A stretch of DNA of 64,000 nt from Prevotellaceae bacterium (GTDB lineage: Bacteria > Bacteroidota > Bacteroidia > Bacteroidales > Bacteroidaceae). Positions 8,503 to 16,787 of the stretch are shown piece after piece. The notes under the pieces are model-generated. The model was not told where the DNA came from. It saw nothing but the letters and a program-made list of their open reading frames with translations, and searched no databases. The stretch is from contig JAQXXT010000079.1 in the NCBI GenBank assembly GCA_029226205.1, positions 22,325-86,324 of the forward strand. The letters are read 5' to 3'. Numbering within the stretch: the stretch's first letter is position 1; the number at the start of each line of letters is the position of its first letter. The translations under genes were made by a program, and so were the position numbers.

Positions 8503-8688
8503 ATGATGAAAACTCTGCTCTTCACTGTGTTAATAATTGCTATATCTTTTGCATTATTATCCATAAAAGTGATCGTGAGGAAGAACGGGAAGTTCTCCTC
8601 GCAGCATGTACACGACAATCCTGCCCTGCGAAAGCTCGGCATCCACTGTGTCCTTGATCAGGACAGAGAGGCCAGAGGAGAAGCGTAG
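8503..8688 (+). CDS. Small single-span membrane protein
   Basis: 61 residues. An N-terminal hydrophobic helix (TLLFTVLIIAISFALLSI) is followed by a basic KVIVRKNGKFSSQHV and then NPALRKLGIHC. I recognise the type as a conserved small Bacteroidales protein with the (K)NG.F...H....AL...GI.C pattern, function unknown. It has a good promoter of its own at 8432-8462 and lies ahead of the OmpH-like gene on the same strand, with a family C palindrome between. Confidence 0.7.
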   Translation: MMKTLLFTVLIIAISFALLSIKVIVRKNGKFSSQHVHDNPALRKLGIHCVLDQDREARGEA

Positions 8689-8703
8689 AAAACTAAAGAA
8701 GTA

Positions 8704-8731
8704 AACGTAGGGACATGATTCATCATGTTCC
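8704..8731. repeat. Short interspersed palindrome, family C (GGGACATGAT..ATCATGTTCC)
   Basis: GTAGGGACATGATTCATCAT followed by GTTCCG. Related copies lie near 3904, 16091-16143, 33157-33210 and 34301-34353. Confidence 0.65.
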
Positions 8732-8765
8732 GTCAGTTATGAAGTAAAAAAAACAGAAATATACA

Positions 8766-9362
8766 ATGAAGAAGAACATGATTATGATGGCCGTGGCAGC
8801 CGTTGCTGCGCTGGCCATGACATCCTGCAACAAGAGCCAGCCTCAGGTAGAGTCTGCCAGTGAGACGGCCAAGGCACCGTCAACATTGAAGATCGCTTAT
8901 GTGGAGGTTGACTCCATCATGACGCAGTACACCTTTGCCAAGGAGTATTCTGATCTGTTGCAGAAGAAGAGTATGAACATCCAGAAGACCCTCAATGCCA
9001 AGGCTCAGGCCCTTCAGGCTGCCGCTGCCAACTTCCAGCAGAAGGCACAGCAGAATGCCTACACGCAGGATCAGGCGCAGGCTATCCAGGCCGGTCTGCA
9101 GCGTCAGCAGGCTGATCTCCAGGCTCTGCAGCAGCGTCTGGGTAATGAGTTCCAGGCCGAGCAGGACAAGTATAACAAGGCCCTGCACGACTCCATCGCT
9201 CATTATCTGAAGGCCTACAACAAGGATAAGAAGTACAGCATCATCTTCAGCAAGAGTGGTGACAATCTGCTGTACTGTGACAAGGGTTACGATATCACCA
9301 ATGAAGTCATTGCCGGTCTGAACAAGGCTTACACGGGCCATGTCGGCGATGCCAAGAAGTAA
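8766..9362 (+). CDS. OmpH/Skp-family periplasmic chaperone-like lipoprotein
   Basis: 198 residues. The signal peptide ends in a lipobox (AMTSC), so it is probably lipid-anchored. The mature part begins with a short strand (LKIAYVEVDSIMTQY), continues as a long Gln/Ala-rich coiled coil (about 60-130) and ends with a strand-rich region (YSIIFSKSGDNLLYCDKGYDITNEVIAGLNKAY). This is the OmpH/Skp layout of trimeric chaperones for outer-membrane proteins. The coiled coil is rich in AQALQAAAANFQQKAQQ-type heptads. Lipidation is less usual than the soluble form. Confidence 0.85.
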   Translation: MKKNMIMMAVAAVAALAMTSCNKSQPQVESASETAKAPSTLKIAYVEVDSIMTQYTFAKEYSDLLQKKSMNIQKTLNAKAQALQAAAANFQQKAQQNAYTQDQAQAIQAGLQRQQADLQALQQRLGNEFQAEQDKYNKALHDSIAHYLKAYNKDKKYSIIFSKSGDNLLYCDKGYDITNEVIAGLNKAYTGHVGDAKK

Positions 9363-9370
9363 TACCCGAC

Positions 9371-9397
9371 GTAGGGGCACCCCTTGTGGGCGCCCTA
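9371..9397. repeat. Short interspersed palindrome, family B, copy 2
   Basis: GTAGGGGCACCCCTTGTGGG then CGCCCTAAA, matching 5989-6015. Confidence 0.6.
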
Positions 9398-9411
9398 AAA
9401 AGAGATAAACA

Positions 9412-10062
9412 ATGAATCGTCAGGACCGATATCGTTATATATTGGACTATTTTGAAAAGGCGCAGCCAAATGTAACCACGGAGTTGCATTTTGGCAGCGC
9501 CTTTCAACTTTTAGTGTCCACCCTTCTCAGTGCCCAGTGTACCGACAAGCGTATCAATGCCGTCACGCCGGCACTCTTCGCCCGCTATCCCGATGCCCGC
9601 AGGATGGCACAGGCCAGTGAGGATGATCTCTTCGAGCTGATCCGCAGCGTGAGCTATCCCCATGCGAAGGCCGCTCATTTGGCGGCCATGAGTCGTATGC
9701 TCGTCAGTGATTATGGTGGGGAGGTGCCTACGGACCCGAAGGAACTTGTCAAACTTCCCGGTGTGGGCCGTAAGACTGCCAATGTCTTGCAGGCGGTGTG
9801 GCTCGGTCGTCCTACGATGGCCGTCGACACCCATGTCTACCGTGTCAGTCACCGTTTGGGCCTTGTGCCTCATGATGCCAATACGCCGCAGAAAGTGGAG
9901 GCTTATTTGGAGAAGCATATCCCCAAGGATGTGATCCCGAAGGCTCACCACTGGCTCCTGCTCCATGGCCGTTATGTCTGCAAGAGTCTCCATCCCCAGT
10001 GTGCGAAGTGTCCTTTCAATGACATCTGTCCGAAGTTGATGAAAGACTCGAAACTGGAGTAG
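9412..10062 (+). CDS. nth: Endonuclease III (DNA glycosylase/AP lyase)
   Basis: 216 residues. The helix-hairpin-helix LVKLPGVGRKTANVLQAVW carries the catalytic Lys, and AVDTHVYRVSHRLGL carries the catalytic Asp. The C-terminal [4Fe-4S] cluster motif C-X6-C-X2-C-X5-C is intact (CKSLHPQCAKCPFNDIC). It removes oxidised pyrimidines in base-excision repair. Start MNRQDRYRYILDYF is preceded by a family B palindrome. It is followed by two family A repeats. Confidence 0.95.
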   Translation: MNRQDRYRYILDYFEKAQPNVTTELHFGSAFQLLVSTLLSAQCTDKRINAVTPALFARYPDARRMAQASEDDLFELIRSVSYPHAKAAHLAAMSRMLVSDYGGEVPTDPKELVKLPGVGRKTANVLQAVWLGRPTMAVDTHVYRVSHRLGLVPHDANTPQKVEAYLEKHIPKDVIPKAHHWLLLHGRYVCKSLHPQCAKCPFNDICPKLMKDSKLE

Positions 10063-10091
10063 GTGGCCGCCATTTTTCTGCCAATGTGTAG

Positions 10092-10113
10092 GTGGCCGCC
10101 ATGTTGCGGCCAC
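10092..10113. repeat. Short interspersed palindrome, family A
   Basis: GTGGCCGCCATGTTGCGGCCAC. A half copy (GTGGCCGCCAT) lies just upstream at about 10065. It directly abuts copy 2 of the 121-bp repeat. Confidence 0.75.
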
Positions 10114-10234
10114 GCACCCACATATGGCGGAGTTGTTATTTTACGAAAACATGAAAAACAAAAATGATACACGTGGGTGTGTTGTTTAAGAAGAAAACCT
10201 ATAAAAACAAGATTAAAACCAATTAGAAGTAAAG
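10113..10234. repeat. 121-bp dispersed repeat, copy 2
   Basis: Aligns with 3764-3884 nearly without gaps, from CGCACCCACAT to ATTAGAAGTAAAGG. It is non-coding and lies between nth and the FecCD permease gene (convergent). Confidence 0.75.
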
Positions 10235-10270
10235 GATTAAGAAGGGGCAGGAACATCACGTTTCTACCCT

Positions 10271-11269
10271 TTACTTTTTTAGAATGACGTAGATAATCAC
10301 GGGGGCACCGAAGAGAGGGGTGACGGCATTGAGGGGGATAATCGTGCCATCGGAGGGAAGGACGGTGATGAGCAGACAGAGGAGGGCGAGAGTGCTGCCA
10401 CTGAGCGCTGTCATCGGTATCAGGAGACGGTGATCGTCGGTTTGCGTGATGAGTCGTGCGATATGCGGGACGGCGAGTCCGATAAAGGCGATAGGTCCGC
10501 AGAATGCTGTGACGACCGCCGTGAGGAGTCCTGTGAGCAGTAACAGTTGTCCCCGGACTTTGCGGATATGGATGCCGAGGCTACGTGCATATCCCGTGCC
10601 GAGGAGCAATGTGTTGAGGGGCTTGACGAGGAGCATGGCCAGTGCCAGCAGGATGATGATCAGGGAAGCGAAGAGTGGCATGTCATCGAGAGAAACCCCT
10701 CCGAAGTTTCCCATTCCCCAGAGCATATAACTTTTCACGCCGGTCTCCGTAGCAAAATAGTTGAGCAAGGATATAATACTCCCCGCGAGATATCCCGTCA
10801 TGAGTCCGATGATGAGCAGCATGACATGATCCCTGACAATCGTGGAAACGGCGAAGATGATGACCGTCACGACCATGGCTCCGGCGAAGGCGGCGGCGAT
10901 GATGGCGGCATATCCTCCCGTGGCAGCAGCGCCACCTCCCATGCCGAGCATGACGAGGGCCACGCCGACTCCCGCGCCACTGTTGATGCCGAAGACATCA
11001 GGACCGGCGAGGGCATTGGCGAAGGCCGTCTGTAGCATCAGTCCGCTCACGGCGAGGGCACTGCCGGCGAGGAGTGCCGTCAGCGCCTGCGGCAGTCGGC
11101 TCTCGAGGATGATATACTGCCATGATGGGTTCGTTCCCTCACCGCCGCAGAGGATATGGAGGATATCTGCCGCGGGGATGGAGACGGAGCCGATGAGCAG
11201 GTTCATGATGAAGAGCAGTATAACGGCCACGGCCATCAAGGGCAGGGTATAGAAGCGGGAAAAAGACAT
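10271..11269 (-). CDS. FecCD-family iron-siderophore/cobalamin ABC transporter permease
   Basis: About 332 residues from MSFSRFYTLPLM, the usual size of BtuC/FecD permeases, with nine or ten hydrophobic helices. The family signature PGSGLMLQ...NPLA..DVFGINSGAGVGVAL is seen as SGLMLQTAFANALAGPDVFGINSGAGVG, and GPIAFIGLAVPHIARLI is the cytoplasmic coupling motif. The longer frame from 11332 would translate a family A palindrome (WLRGRYMAAT), so I reject that start. No binding protein or ATPase gene is adjacent, so partners must lie elsewhere. Confidence 0.9.
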   Translation of the reverse strand: MSFSRFYTLPLMAVAVILLFIMNLLIGSVSIPAADILHILCGGEGTNPSWQYIILESRLPQALTALLAGSALAVSGLMLQTAFANALAGPDVFGINSGAGVGVALVMLGMGGGAAATGGYAAIIAAAFAGAMVVTVIIFAVSTIVRDHVMLLIIGLMTGYLAGSIISLLNYFATETGVKSYMLWGMGNFGGVSLDDMPLFASLIIILLALAMLLVKPLNTLLLGTGYARSLGIHIRKVRGQLLLLTGLLTAVVTAFCGPIAFIGLAVPHIARLITQTDDHRLLIPMTALSGSTLALLCLLITVLPSDGTIIPLNAVTPLFGAPVIIYVILKK

Positions 11270-11300
11270 CCTAAAAGTATATATTAAGAAGTAAAAGTAG

Positions 11301-11322
11301 GTGGCCGCCATGTAGCGGCCAC
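11301..11322. repeat. Short interspersed palindrome, family A
   Basis: GTGGCCGCCATGTAGCGGCCAC. A second copy lies about 30 bases further on at 11354. Confidence 0.75.
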
Positions 11323-11353
11323 GCAGCCACACTGAATCATTGATTGTGGGTGC

Positions 11354-11379
11354 GTGGCTGCAACATAGCGGCCACCTAC
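11354..11379. repeat. Short interspersed palindrome, family A
   Basis: GTGGCTGCAACATAGCGGCC followed by ACCTAC, in the gap between the PBP1A stop codon and the FecCD permease start. Confidence 0.75.
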
Positions 11380-11392
11380 TAAAGGAAAATCA

Positions 11393-13993
11393 TTAGAGAT
11401 TATCGAAATTGACGGTCTGTTCCGTTGGATGGTGTTTCTTCTTCTTCTCCGGTGCGGCGGAAGAGCTGCTGCTGGAGGACGTGGAGGAACTGGAGGATGA
11501 TCCTACCTGTCCGGCCTGCGGAGAGTTGTCGTCTGTCGGCCGTTCGATATCGGGATTATCCTCATCGTCGAAGTCGATGTCGTCATAGTCGATATTCTGC
11601 GTGGAGTCTCTGTGCGAAGTCGTCTGTACTTTCGGCTTCGGCGCATAGCTGGCACACTCATACATATCTTTCGTGATGTCATCATCGGCACCCGGCATTC
11701 TCCATTTAGCGTGATACTGCTTGAAGCGCGGATCCGCCATAAGTTTCTGCAGGAAGAGACCACAGATCGGCAGTGCCGTTCGGGATCCTTGTCCGAGGGC
11801 ACCCGTACGGAAGTGTATACTTCGGTATTCACCACCGACCCAGGCACCGACGACGAGATTCGGCGATACGGCCATGAACCACGCGTCGGAGTGGTTGTTG
11901 GACGTACCCGTCTTACCACCGAAATCAGTATCATGGACATTGCCGACGAAGCCGAGGAGACCGGCTCCCGTACCACCGGGTTCCGTGAGGTCGCCCTTGA
12001 GCATCTGCTGCATGAGGAGGGCACTCTTCGCGGGGATTACTTGGTTGTCATCCTTCGGACCCTCATAGACGACATTACCGTCGTGGTCCACGATCTTCGT
12101 CACGAGGACGGGAGCGTGGTGGCGGCCGTAGTCTGCCACGGTGCAGTAGCCGTTGACGAGTTCGAGGAGGTTGACATCGGAGGAACCGAGGGCCAGTGAC
12201 GGCTCATCGTCGAGAGGACTCGTGATACCCATGGCCTGGGCCGTAGCGATGATACGCTTGATACCGACCTCCTGACCGAGACGAACGGCGACGGAGTTGA
12301 TACTCTTGGCGAAGGCGCTCTTCAGAGGCATGGAGTCACCGGAGAACGTGCCGCTGGCATTACCCGGCGTCCATGTGACCATCTCATGTTTCTTCTTGTC
12401 GTATACCTGCATGGAGATATACTCGTCGCGGCGCTTGTCGCAGGGAGTGAGACCCTGGTTCATCGCCTCGGTATAGACGAAGAGTTTGAAGGTGGAGCCA
12501 GGCTGACGCATAGCCGTGGCCTTGTCATATTTCCAGTGGTTGAAGTCGATATCACCGACCCATGCCTTCACCTGTCCGCTCTGCGGCTCCATGGCCACCA
12601 TAGCGCAGTGCATGAAGGTTGTCATATATTTGATGGAGTCTTCCGATGTCATGATCTTCGTCACCTCACCCTTGTCGTAGTCGAATACCTTCACGGGATG
12701 TTTCCACTCCCGGTAGTAGTAGTTGATGGAGTCGGGCTGATTCGGGAAGCGGGCCAGCAAGGCCTTGTAGAACGGCTGGCGCTGGGCGACCTGAAGGATG
12801 AAGTCGGGGATGACCTGACCGTTCTCGTCGATCCACGGCTCCTGTCCTAGCCAGTTGCCCTTGCCGACCTCGTCACGGTGGATGGACCAGTGGTCATTGA
12901 AGAGGCGCTGCACATCCTTCATCTGTTGTTTGGCAGCCTCCTCGGCATATTTCTGCATTCTCGTGTCGATGGTCGTATAAATCTTCAGACCACTGGCATA
13001 GAGATCCATGCCGTTCTCATCACACCAGTCCTTGAGGTATGCGGCGACGGCCTCACGGAAGTATTTGGCCTGTCCGTCATAATTCTCCTCTACCTTGAAG
13101 TCGAGCTTGATAGGAATTTGGGAGATAGAGTCGCAGGCGGCGCGCGTGAGGTCACCGTGGGTCACCATATTATTAAGTACGGTGTTACGACGGCGGAGAC
13201 TGTTCTTCGGGTTCGTCTTCGGGTTATAATAGCTCGTTGCCTTGAGCATACCCACGAGGACGGCGGCCTGCTCGGTCGTGAGGTCCTTCGGAGTGGTGTT
13301 GAAATAGGTCTTGGCAGCGGTCTTGATGCCGTAGGCGTTATTACCGAAGTCGACGGTGTTGGCATACATCGTCAGAATTTCTTTCTTGTTGTATACCGTC
13401 TCAAGTTTTGTGGCGATGATCCACTCCTTACTCTTGACGATGAGGATCTTCAGTCCGGGGACATGTCCAAGCAGACCCGTGGAATACTGCGAACGGACGC
13501 GGAACATATTCTTCGCCAACTGCTGGGAGATGGTGGAGGCACCACGGCCGTCATGGTGAAGGATAGCATCCTTCATGGCACTGAAGATACCGACGAAGTC
13601 GACGGCCATACCGCGCGGACGCTTATAGTAACGCTCATCCTCGGTATCGATGAGGGCGTGGAAGAAGTCGGGGTTGATCTCCTCATATTTCACCGGCGAG
13701 CGGTTCTCGTCGAAATATTTACCGATGAGGACGCCGTCGGCACTGTATATCTCGGAAGCCTCATGGACACCGGGGTCGAGGATACCGGAAAAATAGCCTG
13801 GACTCTTACCGAAGAGCCAGAGGAAGTTGATGTCTACAGCCCCCAGATAGAGGAAGAAAGCCACAATGACAGAGGCAATGGCGATGCCTGTCTTCTTCCA
13901 CCACGGCTTGCCGCGATAGAGAGATTTATACCAGGGCCAGAACCGTTTTGCCTTGTCCCATGCCCAGGCAATGAGCTTTTTGATTTTTTTCAT
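11393..13993 (-). CDS. Penicillin-binding protein 1A (bifunctional transglycosylase/transpeptidase)
   Basis: 866 residues. A basic N terminus and one membrane helix (about 38-60) are followed by a GT51 domain with the catalytic Glu in DTEDERYYKRPRG and GASTISQQLAKNMF. The transpeptidase domain has the Ser-Lys pair in PGSTFKLF, the SIN of AKSINSVAVRL and KTGTSN. It polymerises and crosslinks peptidoglycan in the periplasm. The C terminus is a low-complexity Asp/Ser/Lys tail. A TATCTTTG -7 box lies at 14034-14041, about 40 bases before the start. Confidence 0.95.
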   Translation of the reverse strand: MKKIKKLIAWAWDKAKRFWPWYKSLYRGKPWWKKTGIAIASVIVAFFLYLGAVDINFLWLFGKSPGYFSGILDPGVHEASEIYSADGVLIGKYFDENRSPVKYEEINPDFFHALIDTEDERYYKRPRGMAVDFVGIFSAMKDAILHHDGRGASTISQQLAKNMFRVRSQYSTGLLGHVPGLKILIVKSKEWIIATKLETVYNKKEILTMYANTVDFGNNAYGIKTAAKTYFNTTPKDLTTEQAAVLVGMLKATSYYNPKTNPKNSLRRRNTVLNNMVTHGDLTRAACDSISQIPIKLDFKVEENYDGQAKYFREAVAAYLKDWCDENGMDLYASGLKIYTTIDTRMQKYAEEAAKQQMKDVQRLFNDHWSIHRDEVGKGNWLGQEPWIDENGQVIPDFILQVAQRQPFYKALLARFPNQPDSINYYYREWKHPVKVFDYDKGEVTKIMTSEDSIKYMTTFMHCAMVAMEPQSGQVKAWVGDIDFNHWKYDKATAMRQPGSTFKLFVYTEAMNQGLTPCDKRRDEYISMQVYDKKKHEMVTWTPGNASGTFSGDSMPLKSAFAKSINSVAVRLGQEVGIKRIIATAQAMGITSPLDDEPSLALGSSDVNLLELVNGYCTVADYGRHHAPVLVTKIVDHDGNVVYEGPKDDNQVIPAKSALLMQQMLKGDLTEPGGTGAGLLGFVGNVHDTDFGGKTGTSNNHSDAWFMAVSPNLVVGAWVGGEYRSIHFRTGALGQGSRTALPICGLFLQKLMADPRFKQYHAKWRMPGADDDITKDMYECASYAPKPKVQTTSHRDSTQNIDYDDIDFDDEDNPDIERPTDDNSPQAGQVGSSSSSSTSSSSSSSAAPEKKKKHHPTEQTVNFDNL

Positions 13994-14033
13994 TTCGTTC
14001 AGAACTGTGTTTGCTAATCAAACTATATTTCTG

Positions 14034-14041
14034 CAAAGATA
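14034..14041 (-). promoter_or_regulatory. Candidate -7 element for the PBP1A gene
   Basis: TATCTTTG on the minus strand followed by GC, about 40 bases upstream of the start codon; exact match to TAnnTTTG. Confidence 0.6.
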
Positions 14042-14118
14042 CGCTTTTCTTGGCAAACGGCCATCAAAGTCCCGGAAAATTTATAATTTGTTTATAGTTT
14101 TTTTGTGGGAATTTATAA

Positions 14119-15498
14119 TCACGATTTAACTGCATGGGTGGCGGCTACGAGGGCGAGGAAGATCATCATGACGAGGAGGAAGAAGGTGTAACAGGTGCCC
14201 TGGGCCGTAGCCGTGGCAATATCCGAGGGAAGGGCAGCCTGGGCGGAGGCTACGAAGGTGGCGGCGACGGCCGTGCCGGCGGCTCCCGATAGCTGTTGCA
14301 GACTGTTGATGAGGGCGTTGCCGTCGGGGGCGAGGTCCTTCGGGAGTGTGGAGAGGCTATAGGTGAGCATGTTGCCCACGCTGAGTCCCTGGCCTAACGT
14401 ATATACTATATAAAATAGGTAGAACTGCATGGTCGTGAGCTGTCGGCCGTAAATGGCGAAGAGAATCATGGATAGCAAAAGACAGCTCATTCCCGTGATG
14501 ATTGGTATCCGTGGCCCGAGTTTGTCGTAGATCGTACCACCGACGACGGCGAGGACGGCACCGAGAATACACCCCGGCACGAGGAGACAACCGGCCACGA
14601 AGGCGCCCGTGTGGTTGACGAGCTGGGAGTAGTTTGGTATGGCATAGCCGATGGCCAGGGTGGCGAACTGGATGACGAGGATCGCGGAGAGACAGCATAC
14701 GAAGGAGCTGTGACGGAAAATCTCAAAGCGGAGCAGGGGAGAGGGCTCACGGCGTGACCGCCGGTCGAAGAGCAGCATGGCGGCGATAGCGAGGATGAGC
14801 AGTGTGATGACCGTAACGCTCAGCCATCCCGCATGTGAGGCGTTGACCATGGCGATGATGAAGGCGGAATAGCCGATGATGATCAGGAGATAGTCAAGGA
14901 CATGGAAATGGGATCTGGCACCGATCTTCGACGGATGAAACAGTCGTGCGCCGATGAGAAGGGAGAGGACGAGGGGAATGAGGAGGATGAGGAAAATGTC
15001 ACGCCAGCCAAGATATTCCACGACGAAGCCGCCGAAGACAGGACCCACTGCCGGTGCCATGGCCGTGATGAGCGTGGCGATACCCATGAACAGACCGAGC
15101 TTCTCACGTGGTGACTCCTCCATAACGATATTGAACATCAGCGGCAGGGCGATACCCGTACCGATACCCTGGAGCATACGTCCGCCGATGAGTACACCGA
15201 AACAGGGTGACCAAGAGCACAGTGCCGTGGCTGTGATGAAGGAGCCGATAGCCGTGAAGAAGAGCGTGCGCTGCGTGAAGTTTCGTTTTAGATAAGAGGA
15301 AAGGGTGATGACAAGGGAGAGGATGAGCAGATAGCCCGTCGTGACCCACTGTACAGTATCCGTCGTGATGGAGAATTCCCTCATCAGTGTAGGGAATGTG
15401 ACGTTCATGGCCGTCTCACTGACGACGCCACAGAACGACATGACGCCCATGGCAACGATCTTCCCGATGAGCGACAAATAAGTGTGATTATTTTGCAT
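14119..15498 (-). CDS. MFS drug-efflux transporter (EmrB/QacA, DHA2-type)
   Basis: 459 residues with about 13-14 hydrophobic helices. ETAMNVTFPTLMREFSITTDTVQWVTTGYLL is the helix-1 signature of DHA2 transporters, and GGRMLQGIGTGIALPLMFNIV contains motif C-like spacing. PAVGPVFGGFVVEYLGWRDIFLI is the classic motif C. It probably exports drugs or other amphiphiles using the proton gradient. It starts 2 bases after the second chromate-transporter subunit stop codon, so it is the third gene of that operon. Confidence 0.88.
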   Translation of the reverse strand: MQNNHTYLSLIGKIVAMGVMSFCGVVSETAMNVTFPTLMREFSITTDTVQWVTTGYLLILSLVITLSSYLKRNFTQRTLFFTAIGSFITATALCSWSPCFGVLIGGRMLQGIGTGIALPLMFNIVMEESPREKLGLFMGIATLITAMAPAVGPVFGGFVVEYLGWRDIFLILLIPLVLSLLIGARLFHPSKIGARSHFHVLDYLLIIIGYSAFIIAMVNASHAGWLSVTVITLLILAIAAMLLFDRRSRREPSPLLRFEIFRHSSFVCCLSAILVIQFATLAIGYAIPNYSQLVNHTGAFVAGCLLVPGCILGAVLAVVGGTIYDKLGPRIPIITGMSCLLLSMILFAIYGRQLTTMQFYLFYIVYTLGQGLSVGNMLTYSLSTLPKDLAPDGNALINSLQQLSGAAGTAVAATFVASAQAALPSDIATATAQGTCYTFFLLVMMIFLALVAATHAVKS

Positions 15499-15499
15499 A

Positions 15500-16072
15500 T
15501 TAATATACGATTAAACCGATGATGCCGCAGACGAGCATGACAAGGATGGGGTTGACCTTCTTGAATCGGACGGCGGCGAAGGCGGCGAGGAAGATCACGA
15601 TACTTAGGATGAACATCGGCAGATTGTCTGTCGGTGAGCCAAAGTTGTCCTTATTCATCAACAACAGGGCCGCGGCGGCGATGAGACCGATAATGGCGGG
15701 GCGCAGCGGCGTGAAGATGTCCTGGATGAATGGGGCGTCACGGTGCTTGAGGAGATAACGGCTGATGGCGATCATCAGGATGAACGGCAGCCACATGATC
15801 GACAATGAGGCCATGACGGATGCCAGACAGGCCGCCCATACGGGATAACCGGCATTGATGACGGCGGTATAGCCGCAATAGGTGGCGGCATTGATGCCGA
15901 TAGGTCCCGGCGTTGACTGACTGATGGCGACGATATCGGTGAACTCGGCACTCGTGAGCCAGTGGTAATGCGTCACCACCTCACCATAGATCAGCGACAG
16001 CATGGCATAGCCACCACCGAAGTTGAAAATGCCGATCTTGCTGAAGACATAGAATAATTGGAGAAATATCAT
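15500..16072 (-). CDS. Chromate transporter subunit (ChrA half, second)
   Basis: 190 residues, a single CHR domain. FNFGGGYAMLSLIYGEVV and ISQSTPGPIGINAATYCGY are the family signatures, with five or six hydrophobic helices. Short ChrA proteins work as pairs of opposite membrane topology, and the partner is the gene at 16152. Substrate may be chromate or sulfate-like anions; this is family knowledge, not shown here. Confidence 0.88.
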   Translation of the reverse strand: MIFLQLFYVFSKIGIFNFGGGYAMLSLIYGEVVTHYHWLTSAEFTDIVAISQSTPGPIGINAATYCGYTAVINAGYPVWAACLASVMASLSIMWLPFILMIAISRYLLKHRDAPFIQDIFTPLRPAIIGLIAAAALLLMNKDNFGSPTDNLPMFILSIVIFLAAFAAVRFKKVNPILVMLVCGIIGLIVY

Positions 16073-16090
16073 AATATCATATCTTTTTTC

Positions 16091-16143
16091 GGAACATGAT
16101 GCATCAAGTACCTACGTTCGGAACATGATGAATCAAGTCCCTA
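16091..16143. repeat. Two tandem family C palindromes
   Basis: CGGAACATGATGCATCAAGT and GGAACATGATGAATCAAGTC lie back to back between the two chromate-transporter halves. Confidence 0.6.
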
Positions 16144-16151
16144 TGGTAGTT

Positions 16152-16697
16152 TTACTTCTTTACTTTTTTACTTCTCATTATTTTTCCGTAGAGGTATCCC
16201 GCGGTGCCCGTGATGATGATGATCCACACGGGGTTGACCTTCAGCAGCCAGATCAGCAGACAACTGACGATGACGATCCAGATGTTGCGCCAGGAGATAT
16301 GCGCCGTCTGCGCCATCTTGAAACACGGGGCGGCGATGAGAGCCACGACGGCGGGACGGACACCCTTGAAGAACCGTTCCACCCAGGGATTATCCTTGAA
16401 ATGGCGGAAAAAAATGGCGATGATGAGAATGGCAATGATCGACGGCAGGGCAATGCCCAGGGCCCCGACGATACCGCCCCAGACGCCACGGAGCTTATAG
16501 CCGATATGACTGGCCATATCGATGGAGAAAATGCCCGGTGTGGTCTGTGCCACGACCATCACGTCCATGAACTCCTCCTTCCCCAGCCAGTGGTTCTTGT
16601 CGACGAACTCCTCCTGCATGATGGGGATCATCGCGTAGCCGCCACCGAGGGTGAAGGCTCCGATCTTATTACAAGTCAGAAAAAATTTCAGTAACAT
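16152..16697 (-). CDS. Chromate transporter subunit (ChrA half, first)
   Basis: 181 residues, a single CHR domain with TLGGGYAMIPIMQEEFVDKNHW and VVAQTTPGIFSIDMASHIGY. It pairs with the 190-residue subunit downstream. This is the promoter-proximal gene of a three-gene operon: ChrA half, ChrA half, MFS exporter. A TACCTTTG -7 box lies at 16724-16731, about 27 bases before the start. Confidence 0.88.
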   Translation of the reverse strand: MLLKFFLTCNKIGAFTLGGGYAMIPIMQEEFVDKNHWLGKEEFMDVMVVAQTTPGIFSIDMASHIGYKLRGVWGGIVGALGIALPSIIAILIIAIFFRHFKDNPWVERFFKGVRPAVVALIAAPCFKMAQTAHISWRNIWIVIVSCLLIWLLKVNPVWIIIITGTAGYLYGKIMRSKKVKK

Positions 16698-16723
16698 CTT
16701 ACAATCTTTTTCGTTTTCGGGTG

Positions 16724-16731
16724 CAAAGGTA
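16724..16731 (-). promoter_or_regulatory. Candidate -7 element for the chromate transporter operon
   Basis: TACCTTTG followed by GC on the minus strand, about 27 bases from the start codon. Confidence 0.55.
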
Positions 16732-16787
16732 CAAAGAAAATGTAAGAAAAAGGTCTATGGCGATGCAAAACAAATGGAAAACGTCCT

